Shown: positions 17,415 to 26,912, counted from the stretch's first letter. The stretch is 64,000 bases of DNA from Cyclobacteriaceae bacterium (GCA_016787725.1 JAEUTZ010000002.1:186001-250000), one strand, 5' to 3'. Notes: generated from the letters alone by a model not told the origin. Program-made: numbers and translations.

Positions 17415-18722
17415 ATGAAAAAAATTCTATTCCTCCTGTTTATTTCTGTAAGTTCAGTCCTTTGTGCACAATCCGTAAACAAACTGATCAAAGAAGAAAA
17501 TGTAACCCGCATCATCAAAACACTGGCCTCCGATGATATGATGGGGCGTTCGGCCACACGGCCCGAACACATAGAAAGAGCGGCTGCTTTTTTGGAAAAG
17601 GAATTTTCAGTAATTAAGCTCAATAAGTTCACCGGCCTTGCTACCTATCGGCAGGAATTCAAAAAGGATATGATTATTCCAGGTCCGGTACGTGTAACGA
17701 TTAACGGAACAAATATTCCGGCAGAACAAATCGTGGTTTCCTCAGAAAACACGCGCATTCATTATTCGAACAATCTTACAATCAAAACGATTGAATACGA
17801 CAGTACAGTAAAAAACAAAAGACAATATATTTTAAGCAAAGCTTTTAATCTGGTCCGGGGCGATACTTCCTCCAACCTCGTATTGGTAGATCCTAAACTC
17901 GAAAAGGAATTTAACGACCTGAAATCGTACTTCGGCAAAAGATTGGTTGCTAACCGAAAGGGTACCAAAATTTTTGTCGTTGGAAAGTTTGAAGTTCAAT
18001 CGTATTCGATAACGGGCGAACAACAATGGCAGCCGATCACGATGGCCAATATTATTGGAGTGATCCCCGGCAAGTCAAAACCCGATGAGTTTGTCGTCTT
18101 CTCCGGACATTATGATCACATCGGCATCCGGCCCCCGATCTCCGGGGACTCCATTGCCAATGGTGCGGATGATGATGCATCCGGTACAACGGCCGTGGTG
18201 GAATTGGCCCGATATTTTAAGAAAGCCAGGAATAATCAACGAACCCTCATCTTCGTTGCCTTTACCGCAGAAGAGATTGGAGGTTTCGGTTCCCGTTATT
18301 TCTCAGAACAACTTAATCCCGACAAGGTGGTGGCCATGTTTAACATAGAAATGATTGGCAAGCCCTCCAAATGGGGACCAAACTTCGCCTTCATTACCGG
18401 GTATGAACGCTCCGACTTTGGTGAGATCTTACAAAAGAACCTGACCGGAACTCCCTTTGAATTCAAACCTGATCCGTATCCTCAGCAAAACCTGTTCTAC
18501 CGGTCGGACAATGCCACACTGGCCCGATTGGGCGTGCCCGCACATACCATTTCTACCGATGAAATTGACATCGACAAATACTACCACACGGTGAACGATG
18601 AGGTGGAGACCCTTGACCTGAAAAATTTGACGGCCACCATCCGCGCCATTGCATTGAGTGCACAATCGATTGTTTCGGGGAAGGACACTCCGAAGCGCAT
18701 CGACAAGAGCACCGTGCGGTAG
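17415..18722 (+). CDS. Secreted M28 family zinc peptidase
   Basis: A 435-residue exported peptidase with a signal peptide (MKKILFLLFISVSSVLCAQ). The M28 zinc ligands are visible: VFSGHYDHIG, NGADDDASGTTAVVELA, FVAFTAEEIGGFGSRYF (catalytic and bridging Glu) and YYHTVNDEVE near the C-terminus. M28 enzymes are aminopeptidases or carboxypeptidases using two zinc ions. The N-terminal part (residues 20-200) is the usual PA-like/lid region. It probably digests peptides in the periplasm or outside the cell. It precedes leuS by 81 bp on the same strand but is not obviously functionally linked. Confidence 0.92.
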   Translation: MKKILFLLFISVSSVLCAQSVNKLIKEENVTRIIKTLASDDMMGRSATRPEHIERAAAFLEKEFSVIKLNKFTGLATYRQEFKKDMIIPGPVRVTINGTNIPAEQIVVSSENTRIHYSNNLTIKTIEYDSTVKNKRQYILSKAFNLVRGDTSSNLVLVDPKLEKEFNDLKSYFGKRLVANRKGTKIFVVGKFEVQSYSITGEQQWQPITMANIIGVIPGKSKPDEFVVFSGHYDHIGIRPPISGDSIANGADDDASGTTAVVELARYFKKARNNQRTLIFVAFTAEEIGGFGSRYFSEQLNPDKVVAMFNIEMIGKPSKWGPNFAFITGYERSDFGEILQKNLTGTPFEFKPDPYPQQNLFYRSDNATLARLGVPAHTISTDEIDIDKYYHTVNDEVETLDLKNLTATIRAIALSAQSIVSGKDTPKRIDKSTVR

Positions 18723-18768
18723 GCGCATTTTACTGGTGAATCGCCACCCAAATCCCACTCCCTTTCCC

Positions 18769-18776
18769 TATTTTTG
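18769..18776 (+). promoter_or_regulatory. Candidate Bacteroidota -7 box for leuS
   Basis: TATTTTTG at 18769-18776 matches the Bacteroidota sigma consensus TAnnTTTG. Transcription would begin near 18783, giving a leader of about 20 bases before the leuS ATG at 18804. A purine-rich AAAGGAG lies at 18788-18794, in position for ribosome binding. I do not see a convincing -33 TTTG, so this is a weak call. Confidence 0.35.
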
Positions 18777-18803
18777 AGGTCCGATTTAAAGGAGTTCGAA
18801 AAA

Positions 18804-21587
18804 ATGGCCGAGTACAGCAAGGAAGAGATCAAACGCATTGAAGAAAAGTGGCGTAAGAAATGGATTGCCGACAAAGTTTATGAGGTAAATAATAATCCCT
18901 CGAAACCGAAATATTATGTATTGGATATGTTCCCGTATCCTTCGGGGGCTGGTTTGCACGTAGGGCACCCGCTTGGCTACATCGCCTCGGATATTGTTGC
19001 CCGCTTCAAACGCGTGAAAGGATATAATGTGTTGCATCCGATGGGCTTCGATGCCTTTGGGCTGCCGGCCGAACAGTATGCACTGGAGCATGGCATTCAT
19101 CCTGCGGTTTCCACGGCCGATAATATTAATAATTTCAAGAAACAGTTGGGAAATATCGGGTTCTCGTACGACTGGAGCCGTGAGGTACAAACATGCGACC
19201 CCACCTATTACAAATGGACACAGTGGATCTTTTTACAAATTTTTGACAGCTGGTTTAACCGGAAGAAACAAAAGGCGGAACGGATTTCAGAACTGATTAA
19301 AATTTTTGAATCAGAGGGGAATAAAAATCATTCCATTCCAAACTCAAAATATAAAATTCAAAATTTCAGCAGTGCCGATTGGAAATCCTATTCCGAAAAG
19401 CAACAGCTGGAAATATTAATGGAATACCGCCTGGCCTACCTGGCTTATACCGATGTAAACTGGTGCGAAGCCTTGGGTACCGTACTGGCCAATGACGAAG
19501 TGATCAATGGCGTAAGCTACCGCGGTGGGTTTCCGGTAGTGAAAAAACAAATGCGGCAATGGAGTTTGCGCATTACCGAATATGCCGATCGATTGCTGAA
19601 AGGACTGGACGAGATCGACTTCAGCGAGTCGATGAAAGAGATTCAGCGGAACTGGATTGGAAAAAGCGTGGGGGCCCAAATCAATTTTCAATTGACAATT
19701 GGCAATTTTCATTTATCGGTTTTCACCACCCGGCCTGATACCATCTTTGGCGTTGACTTTATGGTGTTGGCGCCCGAACATGAACTGGTACAAAAGATCA
19801 CAACACCTCAACAGAAAGAAGAAATTGAAAAATACCTGAAGTATGTGGAGAGCCGCTCGGAAGTGGATCGCATGGCGGAAGTTAAAAAGATAACGGGAGC
19901 TTTTACCGGAGCCTATGCCGTCAATCCGTTTAACGGAAGGCAAATACCAGTCTGGATCAGCGAATACGTATTGGTGGGCTATGGAACCGGTGCAATCATG
20001 GCCGTGCCGTGTGGCGATGAACGCGACCATAAATTTGCCAAACATTTTAAGATCCCCATCACGAATATCATTGGCTCGCATTACAATGGCAACGAAGCCA
20101 ACCCAACCAAAGACGCCATTCTCGAAAACTCCGGCTTTATGGATGGCCTTGTGATGCATAAAGCCATTGACGTGGCTATTGAGGAACTGGAAAAGCGCGG
20201 CCTCGGCAAGCGCCAGATTAATTACAAAATGCGTGATGCGGGCTGGAGCCGCCAACGCTATTGGGGCGAACCCTTTCCGGTTTACTTTAAAGACGATGTG
20301 CCCTATGCCATGAAGGAAAGCGAACTTCCGCTGGAGTTACCGCCTTCCAATAATTTCAAACCTTCCGGCACGGGTGAAGGCCCCCTGGCCAATCTGCCCG
20401 ACTGGATCAACTTTGCCCCGGGGTTGAAACGCGACAGCAATACGATGCCAACGCATGCGGGGGCAGCCTGGTATTTTTTACGGTACATGGATCCGCACAA
20501 CCCAAACGCTTTTGCTGATAAAAAAGCCCTGGATTACTGGAATCAGGTGGATGTTTATATCGGTGGTTCGGAACATGCCGTAGCGCACTTGTTGTATGCA
20601 AGGTTGTGGACCAAAGTGCTGCACGATTTAGGCTATCTGAATTTTGATGAGCCGTTCAAGAAGTTAATTAACCAGGGGAAGATTACGGGGGATTCAAGAT
20701 TTGTATATCGTATCCGGGGCACACAAAAGTTTGTATCTGCAGGATTGAAAGCTACATATGAAACCGATGAACTACACGTAGACATCAATATCGTCAATGG
20801 ACTTGAATTGGATACCGAAGCATTCAAATCCTGGAAACCAGACTTCGCTAATGCCGAATTTATACTGGAAGACGGTAAATACATCTGCGGTTCAACCATT
20901 GAAAAAATGAGTAAGTCTTATTTTAATGTGGTGAACCCGGACCAGATCATTGACACCTACGGTGCCGACACGCTACGCATGTATGAAATGTTCCTGGGTC
21001 CGTTGGAAGCTTCCAAACCCTGGAGCACGCAAGGCATTGATGGGGTCTATAAGTTTCTAAGACGCTTCTGGAATCTGTTCCATGATGCTGCCGGCAACTT
21101 CAAGATCATCGAGGCAGCACCTACCCGCGAGGAATTAAAAGTGCTGCATAAGACAATTAAAAAAGTGGAACAGGATATTGAAAATTTCTCTTTCAATACC
21201 TCGGTAAGTGAATTCATGATCTGTGCCAATGAACTTTCTTCACTGAAGTGTAATAAGCGGGCGGTATTGGAACCGTTGGTGATTGCCCTCTCTCCTTTTG
21301 CCCCGCACCTGGCAGAAGAACTGTGGTCCTTACTTGGTCATCCAGACACGGTGCTGAATGCCACCTTTCCGAAATACGATGAGCAATACCTCACCGAAAG
21401 CTCGCACAACTACCCCATTTCCATTAATGGCAAAGTGCGCGCCCAAATGAACTTTGCCTTGGATATGCCAAAGGAAGACATCGAAAAACAGGTGTTGGCT
21501 TCCGAGATCGTACAGAAGTGGAGCGAAGGCAAGCCGCCCAAAAAAGTGATTGTGGTACCGGGTAAAATTGTGAATGTGGTGTTGTAA
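18804..21587 (+). CDS. leuS: Leucyl-tRNA synthetase
   Basis: A class I aminoacyl-tRNA synthetase of 927 residues that charges tRNA-Leu. The HIGH motif is HVGH at residues 52-55, the KMSKS motif is at about 702, and the CP1 editing domain (VFTTRPDTIFGVDFMVLAPE; GTGAIMAVPCGDERD) lies between. ATG 18804 was preferred over an in-frame ATG at 18774 because it is preceded by AAAGGAG and begins with MAEYSKEEI, normal for the family. Two loops contain unusual short-word repeat sequence in frame (19341-19366 and 19681-19711), encoding NSKYKIQNF and NFQLTIGNFHLS. The protein otherwise looks intact. A terminator follows at 21627. Confidence 0.97.
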   Translation: MAEYSKEEIKRIEEKWRKKWIADKVYEVNNNPSKPKYYVLDMFPYPSGAGLHVGHPLGYIASDIVARFKRVKGYNVLHPMGFDAFGLPAEQYALEHGIHPAVSTADNINNFKKQLGNIGFSYDWSREVQTCDPTYYKWTQWIFLQIFDSWFNRKKQKAERISELIKIFESEGNKNHSIPNSKYKIQNFSSADWKSYSEKQQLEILMEYRLAYLAYTDVNWCEALGTVLANDEVINGVSYRGGFPVVKKQMRQWSLRITEYADRLLKGLDEIDFSESMKEIQRNWIGKSVGAQINFQLTIGNFHLSVFTTRPDTIFGVDFMVLAPEHELVQKITTPQQKEEIEKYLKYVESRSEVDRMAEVKKITGAFTGAYAVNPFNGRQIPVWISEYVLVGYGTGAIMAVPCGDERDHKFAKHFKIPITNIIGSHYNGNEANPTKDAILENSGFMDGLVMHKAIDVAIEELEKRGLGKRQINYKMRDAGWSRQRYWGEPFPVYFKDDVPYAMKESELPLELPPSNNFKPSGTGEGPLANLPDWINFAPGLKRDSNTMPTHAGAAWYFLRYMDPHNPNAFADKKALDYWNQVDVYIGGSEHAVAHLLYARLWTKVLHDLGYLNFDEPFKKLINQGKITGDSRFVYRIRGTQKFVSAGLKATYETDELHVDINIVNGLELDTEAFKSWKPDFANAEFILEDGKYICGSTIEKMSKSYFNVVNPDQIIDTYGADTLRMYEMFLGPLEASKPWSTQGIDGVYKFLRRFWNLFHDAAGNFKIIEAAPTREELKVLHKTIKKVEQDIENFSFNTSVSEFMICANELSSLKCNKRAVLEPLVIALSPFAPHLAEELWSLLGHPDTVLNATFPKYDEQYLTESSHNYPISINGKVRAQMNFALDMPKEDIEKQVLASEIVQKWSEGKPPKKVIVVPGKIVNVVL
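19341..19366 (+). repeat. In-frame short-word repeat in leuS (first)
   Basis: The DNA repeats the word AAAATTC/CAAAAT with small variation and encodes NSKYKIQNF in a loop that in relatives is short and variable. Words of this type are widespread in intergenic regions of Bacteroidota. The insertion keeps the reading frame. Confidence 0.55.
19681..19711 (+). repeat. In-frame short-word repeat in leuS (second)
   Basis: The stretch is built from CAATTTTCAATTGACAATTG-like words, partly self-complementary, and encodes NFQLTIGNFHL immediately before the conserved VFTTRPDTIFG of the editing domain. It keeps the frame and probably lengthens a surface hairpin. Confidence 0.55.
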
Positions 21588-21626
21588 GTTTAACCATCTA
21601 TCAAAAAGCAGTACACCGCTCACAAC

Positions 21627-21667
21627 AAAATCCAATATCCAGCGGGAAAGACGTTGGATTTTTTGTT
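21627..21667 (+). terminator. Intrinsic terminator after leuS
   Basis: AAAATCCAA at 21627-21635 pairs with TTGGATTTT at 21654-21662, with an 18-base loop, and the right arm runs into a T-rich tail (TTTTTTGTTTATTTT). It lies 40 bp after the leuS stop and 69 bp before the ABC ATPase gene, separating the two transcription units. Confidence 0.6.
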
Positions 21668-21735
21668 TATTTTAACTGTAACAAATCACCTTTTCCTGCA
21701 ACTTATTCGTTTAGAATCATCACCAACCCAATTCC

Positions 21736-22623
21736 ATGGAATTAATCATTCAAGACCTCAACAAGACGTACGCCAATGGCGTGCAGGCATTAAAAGATGT
21801 TTCTCTTACCATCAAACAAGGGATGTTTGGTTTGCTTGGACCCAATGGTGCCGGCAAGTCATCGCTCATGCGGACCATTGCCACCTTGCAGGAAGCCGAT
21901 TCGGGAAGTATTACGTTGGGTAACATCAATGTACTTACGCAAAAGGAAGAGGTTCGTAAAATTCTAGGGTACCTGCCCCAGGAGTTTGGCGTCTATCCGC
22001 GGGTGGATGCGGTCACTCTGCTGGACCATTTGGCTGTATTAAAAGGGATCAAAAATAAAAACGAACGCAAGCAATTGGTGGATGCCTTGCTGCACAAAAC
22101 CAACCTGTGGCAAGCGCGCAATAAAAATCTGGGTGGCTACTCAGGAGGTATGAAGCAACGATTTGGCATCGCCCAGGCCCTGATTGCCAGCCCCAAGTTG
22201 ATCATCGTGGATGAACCCACGGCCGGCCTGGATCCAGCCGAACGCAACCGTTTTTTAAATCTACTTTCTGAAATTGGTGAAAATACCATCGTGATTCTTT
22301 CCACACACATTGTAGAAGATGTGAAAGAATTGTGTACCGACATGGCCATCATCAACAAAGGCCAGGTGTTGTACAAGGGCAGCCCGATGGACGCCATTGC
22401 GGAAATTGAAGGCAAAGTGTGGAAGAAACGCATTACGAAAGCTGAGCTGGAACACTATCGAAACTCCATGAATGTTATTTCTGAACGGTTGATTGCGGGC
22501 AGTCCGGAGATCACCGTATTTCAGGAATCAAAACCGGATGACGGATTTCATCTTACCGATGCTGACCTGGAAGATGTTTATTTTACCCACATCTTCGGTT
22601 CCAAAAAAGAAAGTGTAGCCTAA
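21736..22623 (+). CDS. ABC transporter ATP-binding protein
   Basis: A 295-residue ATPase. Walker A is GPNGAGKSS (about residue 34), the Q-loop GYLPQEFGVY, the signature YSGGMKQR, Walker B LIIVDEPTAGLDP and the switch STHIVEDV are all present. The last 80 residues form the C-terminal extension common to ABC-2 exporters. The gene ends 18 bp before the large permease/M1 peptidase gene; the two certainly form one transporter-like complex at the inner membrane. Confidence 0.95.
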   Translation: MELIIQDLNKTYANGVQALKDVSLTIKQGMFGLLGPNGAGKSSLMRTIATLQEADSGSITLGNINVLTQKEEVRKILGYLPQEFGVYPRVDAVTLLDHLAVLKGIKNKNERKQLVDALLHKTNLWQARNKNLGGYSGGMKQRFGIAQALIASPKLIIVDEPTAGLDPAERNRFLNLLSEIGENTIVILSTHIVEDVKELCTDMAIINKGQVLYKGSPMDAIAEIEGKVWKKRITKAELEHYRNSMNVISERLIAGSPEITVFQESKPDDGFHLTDADLEDVYFTHIFGSKKESVA

Positions 22624-22641
22624 TCCTTACACAAGAACATT

Positions 22642-25600
22642 ATGTTTAAAGATATTTTTCTTTTCGAGCTCAAGTATCGGAAGGCCCGGGCCGCCAACTA
22701 CATCTACTTCGGCATTATGTTTCTGCTTTGTATTCTGGCCGTCACCACCGATGTCGTGCAGATCGGGGGTGGTGTGGGCCAGGTAAAAGAAAATGCTCCC
22801 ATCGTCATCGGCCAGATGATTGTCATCATGACTGTCTTTTTATCGCTGATTGCCTCGGCCATCATGGGGGTAGCCGTGCTTCGCGATTTTGAGCACAATA
22901 CCGAAGCCATTCTCTTCAGCACTCCCATTAAGAAATTTTCATACCTGATGGGCCGCTTCTGGGGATCTTATATTGTATTGCTGTTCGTGGCTACCAGTTT
23001 GCCGTTAGCATTTATGATTGGAGATCTGTTTCCGACCCGCGAAGCAGACCGCATGTTGCCCTTCAATTTCTCGACCTACTGGCGACCCTTTCTCATCTTC
23101 GCGGTACCCAATATGTTTTTCACAGGCGCTATTTTCTTTGCGAGCGGAGCGTTGAGTCGCAAGTCCATCGTGATTTACACACAAGGCATCTTATTATTAG
23201 TACTCTACCTCGCTAGCCAATCGATGTTGCGCGATCTGGAGCAAAAACAAATTGCAGCGTTGCTCGATCCGTTTGGGGTGCGGGCCTTCAGCTTTCACAC
23301 GCAATACTGGACCCCGGGCGAACGCAATTCATTGCCCATTCCATTGGAAGGATATATTTTATACAATCGGCTCATTTGGATTGGGGTTGGAATTTTAATT
23401 CTTGTCATCAATCACTTCGCCTTCAGCTTCAATGTGGTTCGCAATTCGGTATTCCGCCAGCGCGCGCTTAAAGATGAACGAATGATGATCAAACCGGAAG
23501 AAACTAAAATTCCGGTTGCCCATCAGTTTACCGGATTTACCACGCACATCGGGCAGTCGATAAAACTCACCCTGTTCTATTTTAAGATGGTGTTCAAGGA
23601 AATTCCATTCTTGGCGATTGTGATAGCAGGCATGTTATTGATGGCGCTTAACGCCATAAACCTTAACGAATTGTTTGGTACCAGCTCCTATCCCACTACC
23701 TACTCCATCCTTGGGTTGCTGAGTGGCTTCAATCTCTTTTTTATCATCATCGCTGTGTTATACTCGGGCGAACTGGTATGGAAAGAGCGGGCCGTCAATC
23801 TGAACCTGATCATCGATGCCATGCCGATGCCGGACTTCATTAACCTGATCTCCAAGTTTCTTGGTTTGTTGTTGGTGTACCTGGTGCTTTTATTCGCGCT
23901 CATCATTTGCGGAATACTCATCCAGGTCTCGTACGGCTACTACAAGTTTGAACTCGGAGTGTATTTCGGTTCACTCTACTCCGAGACCTTGGCCTTCCTG
24001 GTACTCTATACCCTGCTATCGATGTTTATCCAGGTGATGGTGAACAATAAGTTTCTGGGTTTTGCGGTGGCCATCGCCTTTTTCATCCTGGTGGGTTTCT
24101 TCGGCCAAATGGGTCTGGAGCATCCGCTGTTTCAGTTTGGCAGTGGCAGTTTAGGCACCTATTCCGATATGAATGTGTATGGCCATTTTGTTACCCCATT
24201 CACCTGGTTTCAGGTTTACTGGTTCGCCTTTGTGGTTTTTCTTTTTGCAGTAGCCGTGATTTTTTCCGTACGGGGATCTGAATCCGTGATGAAGATGCGC
24301 TGGAAGTCCGGCAAGTTGCGCCTCTCGCGTTCACTGCGCTTGTTAATTGCCGGGGCATTGGTCCTGTTCGGCTCCACCGGATTTTACATTTTTTACAATA
24401 CCAATGTTTTGAACCGATATAGTAATTCGGACGAACGCGAAGACTTACAGGTCGACTATGAGAAAACTCTGAAGAAGTATGAGTTTACGGCTCAACCCCG
24501 CATCACACACGTTGATTTGAAAGTAGATATCTATCCCAGCAGACGCGACTTTGTTGCCGAAGGGTATTATCTTTTAAAGAATAAAACCACCGAACCGATT
24601 ACTGAAATTCATATTCAGGAAGATGTTTCACCGGAAAACACGACCGAATACCTGCGCTTTGACAGGAAGCATGGCGTGAAGGAAAAGTTTGATCAATTCA
24701 AATACACGATTTATGCACTCGAACAACCGCTGCAACCGGGCGACAGTCTGAAAATGGAATTTAAAACGAGCTTCCGCACCCGTGGATTTGTGGCCAGTGG
24801 TTCCAACACACAGGTGATTTTCAATGGCACCTTCTTTAATAACGGCTACTTTCCATCCCTGGGGTATAGCAGCGATGGTGAAATGGCAGATGATAACGAC
24901 CGCAAAGAAAAAGGTCTGCCCGAACGTGAGCGGATGATGGAACGCGATGACCCACGCGGCACTTCCATGAGTTTGTTTGGTGACGATGCCGATCACATTG
25001 ACTTTAACATGCTACTCAGTACGGATAAAGGACAAACCGCGATAGCTCCGGGATATTTGGTTAAGCAATGGGAAGAGGGTGACCGGGTTTACTTTCAATA
25101 TGACATGGATGCCCCCATGTGTAATTTCTACTCAATGATTTCGGCCAACTATGCCATTCAACGCGACAAGTGGAATGATGTGAATCTGGAAATCTATTAC
25201 CACCCGGGACACGAATACAATCTGGATAAGATGATGGCAGGAATGAAAGACGCCCTTGAGTATTACACAAAACACTTTAGTCCTTATCAATACCGCCAGT
25301 TGCGCATCATGGAGTTTCCGCGGTATTCCACCTTTGCCCAATCCTTTGCCAACACAATTCCGTTCTCAGAGGGCATCGGTTTCATTGCTAAAATTGATGA
25401 TCCCGAAAAGGACATTGATTACGTTTATTACGTTACTGCACACGAGGTTGCGCACCAGTGGTGGGGCCATCAGGTAATGGAAGCCCGCGTGAAAGGCAAT
25501 GCCATGTTGAGTGAGAGCATGTCTCAATATTCGGCTTTGATGGTATTGAAGCACAAGTTCCCACCTGAAATCATTGAACGTTATCTGAAATATGAGTTGG

Positions 25601-26238
25601 ACCGCTACCTGGGGGGTCGTGCTTCTGAGCGGAAGAAGGAACAACCGTTGGAATTCGTGGAAGGCCAGGGCTACATCCATTACCAAAAAGCATCGCTGAT
25701 CTTCTTTGCCTTGCAGGATTACATCAGTGAAGACAGTGTGAACGTGGCTTTCCGCAGGTACAATCAGGAGTGGCGGTTTAAAGATGCTCCGTATCCTACC
25801 TCCGCGGATTTACTGAAACACATTCGGGCAGTAACCCCCGATAGTCTGCACTACCTGATTCACGACATGTTCGAAACCATTACGCTCTTTGAAAATAAAA
25901 CAGAAACGGCCGAGTATGAAGAGAAATCGGAAAATGAGTTTGCCGTTTCCCTAAAAGTTTCGGCAGAAAAGATGCGGGCCGACAGCACCGGATTGGAAAC
26001 CTCTATTCCCATCAATGACTGGATAGACATTGGCGTGTATGGAAAAAGTAAAGCCGGCAAAGACAGTTTGATCTACCTGAAAAAGCACAAGATCACTCAG
26101 AAAGACAATGAATTTACAATTACCGTACAATCGCGGCCGCGCAAAGCAGGCATTGACCCGTTGCATAAGTTAATCGACCGGCACTCGGATGACAATACAA
26201 AGTCGCTGATGCGGAAGAAAGCGGAACCGGCCTCCTGA
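22642..26238 (+). CDS. ABC-2 permease fused to M1-family aminopeptidase
   Basis: A 1198-residue fusion. Residues 1-590 contain two sets of about six membrane helices typical of ABC-2 permeases (YRKARAANYIYFGIMFLL; ALLFALIICGILIQVSYGYY). After a last helix (LLIAGALVLFGSTGFYIFY) comes a periplasmic M1-like part: N-terminal beta domain, then HEVAH at 934-938 with the next glutamate ligand at E958 (AMLSESMSQYS). The usual GAMEN motif is replaced by NTIPFSEGIGF. Annotation pipelines call this family ABC transporter permease/M1 family aminopeptidase. The arrangement suggests ATP-driven control of a membrane-tethered peptidase or peptide export with trimming; neither is proven. Confidence 0.92.
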   Translation: MFKDIFLFELKYRKARAANYIYFGIMFLLCILAVTTDVVQIGGGVGQVKENAPIVIGQMIVIMTVFLSLIASAIMGVAVLRDFEHNTEAILFSTPIKKFSYLMGRFWGSYIVLLFVATSLPLAFMIGDLFPTREADRMLPFNFSTYWRPFLIFAVPNMFFTGAIFFASGALSRKSIVIYTQGILLLVLYLASQSMLRDLEQKQIAALLDPFGVRAFSFHTQYWTPGERNSLPIPLEGYILYNRLIWIGVGILILVINHFAFSFNVVRNSVFRQRALKDERMMIKPEETKIPVAHQFTGFTTHIGQSIKLTLFYFKMVFKEIPFLAIVIAGMLLMALNAINLNELFGTSSYPTTYSILGLLSGFNLFFIIIAVLYSGELVWKERAVNLNLIIDAMPMPDFINLISKFLGLLLVYLVLLFALIICGILIQVSYGYYKFELGVYFGSLYSETLAFLVLYTLLSMFIQVMVNNKFLGFAVAIAFFILVGFFGQMGLEHPLFQFGSGSLGTYSDMNVYGHFVTPFTWFQVYWFAFVVFLFAVAVIFSVRGSESVMKMRWKSGKLRLSRSLRLLIAGALVLFGSTGFYIFYNTNVLNRYSNSDEREDLQVDYEKTLKKYEFTAQPRITHVDLKVDIYPSRRDFVAEGYYLLKNKTTEPITEIHIQEDVSPENTTEYLRFDRKHGVKEKFDQFKYTIYALEQPLQPGDSLKMEFKTSFRTRGFVASGSNTQVIFNGTFFNNGYFPSLGYSSDGEMADDNDRKEKGLPERERMMERDDPRGTSMSLFGDDADHIDFNMLLSTDKGQTAIAPGYLVKQWEEGDRVYFQYDMDAPMCNFYSMISANYAIQRDKWNDVNLEIYYHPGHEYNLDKMMAGMKDALEYYTKHFSPYQYRQLRIMEFPRYSTFAQSFANTIPFSEGIGFIAKIDDPEKDIDYVYYVTAHEVAHQWWGHQVMEARVKGNAMLSESMSQYSALMVLKHKFPPEIIERYLKYELDRYLGGRASERKKEQPLEFVEGQGYIHYQKASLIFFALQDYISEDSVNVAFRRYNQEWRFKDAPYPTSADLLKHIRAVTPDSLHYLIHDMFETITLFENKTETAEYEEKSENEFAVSLKVSAEKMRADSTGLETSIPINDWIDIGVYGKSKAGKDSLIYLKKHKITQKDNEFTITVQSRPRKAGIDPLHKLIDRHSDDNTKSLMRKKAEPAS

Positions 26239-26277
26239 AGGAACTGAACCAGAAAAGTCCGTCACCCTGCCAGATTC

Positions 26278-26317
26278 TTTTGGTATGGATGTGTTTCAAA
26301 CCCGGCTTTTACCAAAA
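26278..26317 (+). repeat. 8-bp inverted repeat after the permease/peptidase gene
   Basis: TTTTGGTA at 26278-26285 and TACCAAAA at 26310-26317 form a perfect 8-bp stem with a 24-base loop, 40 bp after the stop. No T-run follows immediately, so it is at best a weak transcription end or RNA-stabilising hairpin. Confidence 0.35.
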
Positions 26318-26430
26318 CTCCCTCCAAGTTTTTGCCCAAGTATTTTTTGTTTCAAAACATGACAGAAATCATTACATTCATCAACTCAATCATGCACCTT
26401 CCACCATGTAAAACTTAAACATTTACCGCT

Positions 26431-26844
26431 ATGATCTCCGTATTGTCGACCACCGGAAAATACTCGCTCCAGCCGAGCCTTATGGAAATGCACCACAGTA
26501 GTCTGGAATGGCTCTCTACCACTGTGTTATGGAAACAAGAGGTTGCCTTCTTTCAAAAACTCCTCGATCGCTATTCCCCTCAACTCACCTCACCCGAAGA
26601 CAAGAAACGAATCAGTCACTTTCAAAATGTCATTACCTATTACGGTGGCGAACTGATCGATACCATGCGAAAAAAAATTAAGGGACATGAACACCGGCTG
26701 GCTGACCTGTTGCAGGAACTGAAGTCACAAGACCATGAGTATTACCAGGAGCATGGCGAATTGCTGGAAGAATTGAGTGCCTTCATGAAAACCTTCAATG
26801 CATTTAAAAGCGAATTCTTTGGCTTCATCGACCGGGCCATGTGA
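26431..26844 (+). CDS. Helical protein of unknown function
   Basis: A 137-residue, entirely helical-looking cytoplasmic protein without signal peptide or membrane segment. It has a His/Glu-rich start (MEMHHSSLEWLSTTVLWKQE) and long amphipathic helices (AFFQKLLDRY; RKKIKGHEHRLADLLQEL), which suggests a four-helix bundle. I do not recognise the family. It stands alone with 192 bp upstream and a good terminator at 26847-26901. Scattered His and Glu residues could bind a metal, but this is speculation. Confidence 0.7.
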   Translation: MISVLSTTGKYSLQPSLMEMHHSSLEWLSTTVLWKQEVAFFQKLLDRYSPQLTSPEDKKRISHFQNVITYYGGELIDTMRKKIKGHEHRLADLLQELKSQDHEYYQEHGELLEELSAFMKTFNAFKSEFFGFIDRAM

Positions 26845-26846
26845 TC

Positions 26847-26901
26847 AAAAAGGGTGCGCTAACGCTCATTAGGTAACATTTATTAACTTAGCGCACCTTT
26901 T
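26847..26901 (+). terminator. Terminator between the helical protein gene and fabH
   Basis: AAAAGGGTGCGCTAA (left arm from 26848) pairs with TTAGCGCACCTTTT at 26888-26901, perfect over TGCGCTAA with a G bulge further out, and the right arm ends in TTTT. The loop is about 25 bases. It ends 11 bp before the fabH ATG, so fabH translation would begin right after it; the hairpin may also regulate fabH. Confidence 0.6.
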
Positions 26902-26912
26902 ATTAAACCTCT

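Noticed and set aside
18774-18803. Upstream ATG for leuS
   Set aside because: Would add ten residues not typical of LeuS and would place the AAAGGAG ribosome-binding sequence inside the coding region.
19713-20255. Open frame of 180 codons on the minus strand opposite leuS
   Set aside because: Lies wholly within the conserved editing-domain coding sequence of leuS and has no protein-like features.
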